DNA from: Nanobdellota archaeon
GTDB lineage: Archaea; Nanobdellota; Nanobdellia; Woesearchaeales; UBA11576
Length of the DNA: 33,964 bases
Assembly: GCA_018830225.1 (NCBI GenBank)
Contig: JAHJSS010000029.1
Coordinates: forward strand, 1-33,964
Direction of reading: 5' to 3'
The translations under genes were made by a program, and so were the position numbers. The notes beneath the pieces are model-generated. The model did no database searches, was not told the origin of the DNA, and saw only the letters and a list, made by a program, of their open reading frames with translations. Positions 30,183 through 33,964 of the stretch are shown piece after piece (the stretch's first letter is position 1; every line of letters starts with the position of its first letter).

Positions 30183-32039
30183 TCACTCAAACTTATCTTC
30201 TTCTGCAGGATCCTTGGAGAAAAGCCCTTTTATCCAGCGCCACATCCTTGAGAAAATCCCTGGCTTCTCTACACCGTCTTCTTCAGCTGCAACAGGACCT
30301 TCTTCACCTGTGGTGTTATCTGCCTCACCAACATCCGCCGCTGCTTCTTCATCTTCTCCAGCCCCTGATCCAGCAGCAGCTCCTATGACTACTGTCGACT
30401 TCTTCTCGGTCATTATCTTCTCCTCATCCTTGTTGAGGCCGTTGAAGATGTGGGTTATCTCAAAAGTGTCTTTCTTGTAATCATCAGGCACCTTCACTAC
30501 ATAGGAGTATGCTGTCCTCTCCTCGCCGATGCCGAGCTCTTCGATGTCTATGTCCCTGCTGCCCGCAATCGCCTGGAACCCTTTAGGGAACGTGTCGATC
30601 AAGGAGACATAAGATATCTTGTAAGGCGCGACATTCTTGATGCTCAAGGTGACATTCACCTCTTTGCCGTCCACCTTGAACACAGGAGACATCTCGACGA
30701 GCTTCTCCTGCGGGAGCACGGTGACCTCCTTGGTCGCCTCGAACTTCATGGTCTTCCCTGACGCCCTCGCGTAACTGCCGCTGAGCTTTATGAAATAGGT
30801 CTTCTCTTCGTCACTCGCCGGAGCATTGGTGATCTTGTTGAACGCGTAATGCTTCTTGCCAGGCTCAAGCTCCAGTTTCCTCCAGCCACGAGGCTCGACA
30901 ATGTCGCCCGTCATGTCGAGCGATATGTCTGAGACAGTATCCTCTCCGTTGTTGGTTATCTTCGCCTCTATCTCGAGCTCGCCGCCGCCCTTGACTGTCT
31001 CAGGGCTGAACGTGATCTCAGGGACTATCTCTGAGACGCCGAACCCGACATCATGCTCAAACTTCTCTGAGAAGCTCTTAGTGCCGACCCGCAGGTCGAC
31101 ATCTGCGACGAGCTTCCCCTGCGTCACTTTAGATGACTTGAACCTGAAAGAGAGCTCTTTCGATCCCGCCCCCGATATCTTACCCGAATAACTGACTTTG
31201 TTCCCGACAGCGTCAAGGCCCATGTCCCTGTAAGAGACCACCGAACCTTCAGGGAGAGTTATATCAACCTTGTTGATGGTCAGGTCCTGGGTGGCGTCAG
31301 TATTGTTCATCTTGAGAGAGTATGTTATCTCCTCTCCCAGGTCGATAGATTTAGCAGATATGGAATCCGATATCTTGTACGGCTTCTGCACCTCGAAGGT
31401 GGTCGTGCTCGACTTCACCTTGTTGACCTTGTTGTTGAAGATGAAACTGGCCTCGCCAGCCGATTCGTAAGTTATGAACTCCTGGAACCGCAGCTTGTAT
31501 GTTAACACCTGCGACGCGCCTACATTGAGGCTGCCTGCCCAGCTGACACCGTTGGTTATCACATTGTAATACGTGCTCGAAACCTTCACCGAGCTGGGAA
31601 ACTTGTCCTCGTAGTTCACGTTCGTGGCGCGCTCGTTCCCCACGTTCGTCAGCGTGACAGTGACCACCACCTCCTCGTTGAGGTTGGGCTCGTCGTCAGA
31701 GATGGAACGGTCTATGTCTATGTCGGGGCCTGACTGAAGGACGCGCAGCTGCATGGTGCTCGCAGGATCGCCGGTCTCCTCATTGATGCCTTCTGCCGCA
31801 GAATCGATGCAGTACTTCAGGTCACCTATGTCTTCGCAGTCCTCCACAGAGACAAGAACACGGTCAGTGCCTGCCAGCATCGAGACCTTCTTTGCAGAAG
31901 GGTAGTATCTTGCCACGTGCGTGATGTCATTGACAGTGAAAGGGACATTGTCCTTCACTTCGCCATTGAAGACCTCGCTGGCATAGACTATCTCCAGCAG
32001 AAGAACAAACATTAACATGCAGATAAGCGGCCTTTTCAT
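30183..32039 (-). CDS. Large secreted surface protein with Ig-like repeats and amphipathic tail
   Basis: A 618-residue protein: signal peptide (residues 1-20, MKRPLICMLMFVLLLEIVYA), a Cys-containing N-terminal domain, then several beta-sandwich repeats of the DUF11/CARDB style (NEEVVVTVTLTNVGNERATNVNYEDKFPSSVKV; GEEITYSLKMNNTDATQDLTINKVDITLPEG; GGELEIEAKITNNGEDTVSDISL; KEVNVTLSIKNVAPYKISYVSLIDTFPKGF). An acidic Ala/Gly linker leads to a terminal helix IFSRMWRWIKGLFSK, similar to the tail of the 1800-2348 protein. Probably an envelope or adhesion protein. Confidence 0.82.
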   Translation of the reverse strand: MKRPLICMLMFVLLLEIVYASEVFNGEVKDNVPFTVNDITHVARYYPSAKKVSMLAGTDRVLVSVEDCEDIGDLKYCIDSAAEGINEETGDPASTMQLRVLQSGPDIDIDRSISDDEPNLNEEVVVTVTLTNVGNERATNVNYEDKFPSSVKVSSTYYNVITNGVSWAGSLNVGASQVLTYKLRFQEFITYESAGEASFIFNNKVNKVKSSTTTFEVQKPYKISDSISAKSIDLGEEITYSLKMNNTDATQDLTINKVDITLPEGSVVSYRDMGLDAVGNKVSYSGKISGAGSKELSFRFKSSKVTQGKLVADVDLRVGTKSFSEKFEHDVGFGVSEIVPEITFSPETVKGGGELEIEAKITNNGEDTVSDISLDMTGDIVEPRGWRKLELEPGKKHYAFNKITNAPASDEEKTYFIKLSGSYARASGKTMKFEATKEVTVLPQEKLVEMSPVFKVDGKEVNVTLSIKNVAPYKISYVSLIDTFPKGFQAIAGSRDIDIEELGIGEERTAYSYVVKVPDDYKKDTFEITHIFNGLNKDEEKIMTEKKSTVVIGAAAGSGAGEDEEAAADVGEADNTTGEEGPVAAEEDGVEKPGIFSRMWRWIKGLFSKDPAEEDKFE

Positions 32040-32102
32040 TCACGATCCCCCCTTTTATCAGGTATATCATCAAACCATGTTTATAATATTTATGTTTTAT
32101 TT

Positions 32103-32286
32103 GTATTTGTTCAGCTTCTACTATCGCAGCGCTGCGCTGCTAACATGCTTTTCCGGCAACCAGGCGGTGTTCCTGGCTTTATCGCTTGCGCGACCGTGAA
32201 CATTCATGCCGCTTCGGCCGGTTTCTGCATATCTTTGCTGCCCGACGCCAAAGCGGCGGCGCTGCTAAAATGAGCTAAACAAATAC
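32103..32286. mobile_element. MITE-like inverted-repeat element, 184 bp, with 8-bp target duplication
   Basis: The left end GTATTTGTTCAGCT pairs with the right end AGCTAAACAAATAC (one mismatch), and the inner arms GCAGCGC and GGCGGCGCTGC match the 53-366 element. The flanks are an exact 8-bp direct repeat TTTTATTT (32095-32102 and 32287-32294). The interior differs from the other copy but also folds (CCAGG-CGGTGTT-CCTGG, TCGC-TTGC-GCGA). It lies between the methyltransferase end and the surface-protein promoter. No gene inside. Confidence 0.85.
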
Positions 32287-32292
32287 TTTTAT

Positions 32293-33126
32293 TTATGTTT
32301 TGTGACGCTTTGTGTGGTGCGTTTCTGAAAGCCTGAAGCATGTCACCTCGATGCGCTGTATCTTCCTCTTGTGGAACTTCAAAGTCTGCTTGAGAGGGAA
32401 CGCGAAGTCCCATCTCCTCGTGACATCAAAGCCATTGTCTGAGGCGAACTTCAGGACAAACCCTGAAGTGGCTGTCTTGTGGAATGAGTATATCGTGCCT
32501 GCGAGTGTGATCGCCTTCTCCAGGAACTCCCTGTCCGCGTGTCTCTCCCTGGTGCCGAACGGCGGGTTCTGGATGACGACGTCGACAGACTCTTCAAAAT
32601 CAGCAATGTCTTTGTTGACAATGACCGCTATCCCGCCCGCAGCGCCGCGTGAGGCTCGGCGTTCTATGTTTCTGTCAATGTCCGACATCCCCGTAAGATT
32701 CGAAAATCCTGTGGATTTACGAATTGTTACCGAATCTTCGATTCGGAAACAGGACATCCCCCTGTCGGATGTGTTCATTCTGTCGTTGCGCCTGCGCATA
32801 CTCACGGCGGCGCTGCTGGAAAACTGCTCTTTCTTGATCCCTGTTCTTTTCAGGTTGTTTCCGAGCACTGCCATGGCCGCGGTGTCTGTGTCAACAAAGA
32901 AGACCTTCTTTGCCCCGAGGAGCAGTGCGCCGATGCCGAGTATGCCTGTGCCGCAGCCAAGGTCGGCTATTGTCAGTCCCTTGATGTCGCCCAGCATGCC
33001 TGCCTGCCAAAGAACCTCTGCAGCGATCTCGGAATCAGTAGGATACTGCTCGAGCCCTGGTTTCGGCGAAGAAAATACGTCAAGCTTTGAAAGGGCGATT
33101 GCGAGCTGGGATTTGGAGTATTCCAT
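32293..33126 (-). CDS. METTL5-like class I methyltransferase with in-frame insertion
   Basis: A 277-residue SAM-dependent methyltransferase. LTIADLGCGTGILGIGALLLGAKKVFFVDTD is the SAM-binding region (motif I and acidic motif II), and VDVVIQNPPFGTRERHADREFLEKAI is the catalytic NPPF motif of N6-adenine RNA methyltransferases; the archaeal relatives of METTL5 have this layout in about 200-215 residues. Here about 60 extra residues (roughly SSSAAVSMRRRNDRM...ERRASRGAAGG) sit between the two motifs and are encoded by a palindromic element (32639-32816) that keeps the frame open. The expected substrate is rRNA; activity with the insertion is unknown. Confidence 0.85.
   Translation of the reverse strand: MEYSKSQLAIALSKLDVFSSPKPGLEQYPTDSEIAAEVLWQAGMLGDIKGLTIADLGCGTGILGIGALLLGAKKVFFVDTDTAAMAVLGNNLKRTGIKKEQFSSSAAVSMRRRNDRMNTSDRGMSCFRIEDSVTIRKSTGFSNLTGMSDIDRNIERRASRGAAGGIAVIVNKDIADFEESVDVVIQNPPFGTRERHADREFLEKAITLAGTIYSFHKTATSGFVLKFASDNGFDVTRRWDFAFPLKQTLKFHKRKIQRIEVTCFRLSETHHTKRHKT
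32639..32816. mobile_element. Palindromic element inserted in frame inside the methyltransferase gene
   Basis: Ends: GCAGCGCCGCGTGAG and, inverted, CTCACGGCGGCGCTGC (15 of 16 complementary), the same subterminal arm as the two intergenic elements. Interior stems: TCCGACA...TGTCGGA, ATTCGAAAATCC-TGT-GGATTTACGAAT, and CCGAATC-TTC-GATTCGG. The span is 178 bases; 186 (62 codons) if one 8-base duplication is included, though no clean duplication is visible. The outer GTATTTG ends are not recognisable. It contributes about 60 residues to the protein. Confidence 0.65.
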
Positions 33127-33229
33127 TTTAGTTTTGGATGCTTTTGACTTTTATAAATTTTATCTTTTCAGGCTTTGTAAGTGCTTATTTTGATAAAAGG
33201 AAATTACGGAAGCTGGGGAAAAATCGGAA

Positions 33230-33240
33230 GGTTTAAATAT
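33230..33240 (+). promoter_or_regulatory. TATA candidate upstream of the 33365 gene
   Basis: GTTTAAATATG is a good TATA candidate; a second one, AGTATATAAAAT near 33317-33328, is closer to the start at 33365 and better spaced for a short leader. The gap 33127-33364 shows nothing else except a short CTATCGCAGCG match to the 32103 element. Confidence 0.4.
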
Positions 33241-33364
33241 GCGCTGTGTTTCGGGTTGATACAGCCGTTGAGAGGTGCTATCGCAGCGGCATGAACTATT
33301 CATCAGAGAATACAAAAGTATATAAAATACAGCAAGCAAGAAGACATGTAGGGGGTGACACATA

Positions 33365-33913
33365 GTGCTGTTCAACGCTAGGAAGAGGCATGATGTTATT
33401 TCTGTCGAAGAGCTGAACGACTTCAGATGTGACCTCTCGAAACTGCGGCAGGAGATCGATGACCATCTTGAGGCGATAAACAGCAACACCGGTGAACAGG
33501 AGATACAGAACACCTTCATATGCGAGCTCGACAACCGCCTCAACAAGGTGGAAGAGAAGGTCGATGAGCTCCACTTCCTGCTCAAGCAGCTGGTCCTCAG
33601 GGCAAAACTGTCAGTAGAGCTGTCCAAGGACGAGCAGAGGGTATTCCTCATATTATACACTCACGAGAAATTCATGAAGCCTGAAGCGATAAGCCAGAAG
33701 GCATTCCTGCAGAAAGAGATCGTCGAAGACGCGCTCACATCCATGATGGACAAAGGACTGCCCCTCGAGAGGGAGATAATCGAAGGAACTGTCTATTTCA
33801 GGATGAACAAGGAATTCAAGCTCAGGCAGGCGAAAGAACACATCATAACAATAGATCCTGAAGTCACGAGCCAGTTCCACAACACGCTGCTCAACCAGTT
33901 TTTCACAGATTAG
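33365..33913 (+). CDS. Coiled-coil plus winged-helix DNA-binding protein
   Basis: A 182-residue protein. Residues about 15-80 form charged coiled coil (VEELNDFRCDLSKLRQEIDDHLEAI..NRLNKVEEKVDELHFLLKQL). A winged helix follows at about 90-155 (LSKDEQRVFLILYTHEKFMKPEAISQKAFLQKEIVEDALTSMMDKGLPLEREIIEGTVYFRM). GTG 33365 is supported by GGGGGTGA 7 bases upstream. Likely a dimeric transcription regulator; target unknown. Confidence 0.75.
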   Translation: MLFNARKRHDVISVEELNDFRCDLSKLRQEIDDHLEAINSNTGEQEIQNTFICELDNRLNKVEEKVDELHFLLKQLVLRAKLSVELSKDEQRVFLILYTHEKFMKPEAISQKAFLQKEIVEDALTSMMDKGLPLEREIIEGTVYFRMNKEFKLRQAKEHIITIDPEVTSQFHNTLLNQFFTD

Positions 33914-33964
33914 GCAATCCTGCTTCCTACATGTCTAACCTCTTAGCATGTGCGGCGACGCACA

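Noticed and set aside
32616-32638. Extension of the in-gene element to a full GTATTTGTTYAGCT end (GTCTTTGTTGAC near 32609)
   Set aside because: This stretch encodes conserved-looking methyltransferase residues (VIVNKDI), and the opposite side has no matching end; the resemblance is probably chance.
32312-33193. 293-residue plus-strand ORF opposite the methyltransferase
   Set aside because: The minus frame has clear SAM-binding and NPPF motifs; the plus frame has none.
1-33964. CRISPR array, tRNA or rRNA genes
   Set aside because: No regularly spaced repeat-spacer series and no tRNA-like T-arm and acceptor arrangement or conserved rRNA segment was found by eye.

Overview
The window is a compact piece of an archaeal chromosome, most likely from a DPANN-type lineage resembling Woesearchaeota. 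The archaeal markers are Rpo7 (RpoE'), Spt4, Rpo11 (RpoL), eS24, eS31, an L1-P0-P1 ribosomal stalk operon, RtcA, AMMECR1 and a coiled-coil protein of the COG1340 type. Promoters show a T/A-rich TATA box about 25 bases before many start codons, so many genes look leaderless. LysRS is class II. Lineage is inferred from protein style only; no 16S gene is present.

Layout. 1-2350: a non-autonomous inverted-repeat element lies between a promoter and a run of small membrane or secreted proteins, including two tandem paralogs. 2388-4175: eS31, eS24, Spt4, Rpo7 and a PIN protein. 4371-8431: an AbrB-PhoU regulator, then a lysS / retropepsin-like RimB / RimK ATP-grasp group in which the RimK homolog carries an extra AbrB-like tail. 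8542-14950: a cell-surface block with a lipoprotein, two acidic secreted helical proteins, a PGF-pre-PGF-like surface protein, a 48-residue membrane microprotein and two membrane-anchored winged-helix regulators. 15051-19140: rtcA, the coiled-coil protein and the stalk operon. 19318-22496: a radical SAM/SPASM protein divergent from a double Lrp/AsnC regulator, then a HEPN-MNT pair with three operator-like sites spaced exactly 40 bp apart. 22835-25477: a membrane transglutaminase, cis-prenyl transferase, AMMECR1 and Rpo11. 25615-30139: accessory genes without clear family (a kinase-fold candidate, a second AbrB-PhoU protein, and a two-gene unit behind a structured leader RNA). 30183-33913: a large surface protein, a methyltransferase with an in-frame palindromic insertion, and a winged-helix protein.

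The strongest new signals are: (1) a family of transposase-less elements with conserved GTATTTGTTYAGCT termini and GCAGCGCC subterminal arms, two of them with exact 8-bp target duplications; (2) a related palindromic sequence inside an intact METTL5-like methyltransferase reading frame, analogous to Rickettsia palindromic elements; (3) the phased operator array of the HEPN-MNT locus; (4) a leader RNA with mutually exclusive helices ahead of an unknown two-gene unit; (5) a RimK-AbrB fusion next to a RimB-like protease. No CRISPR array, tRNA, rRNA or transposase gene was seen.
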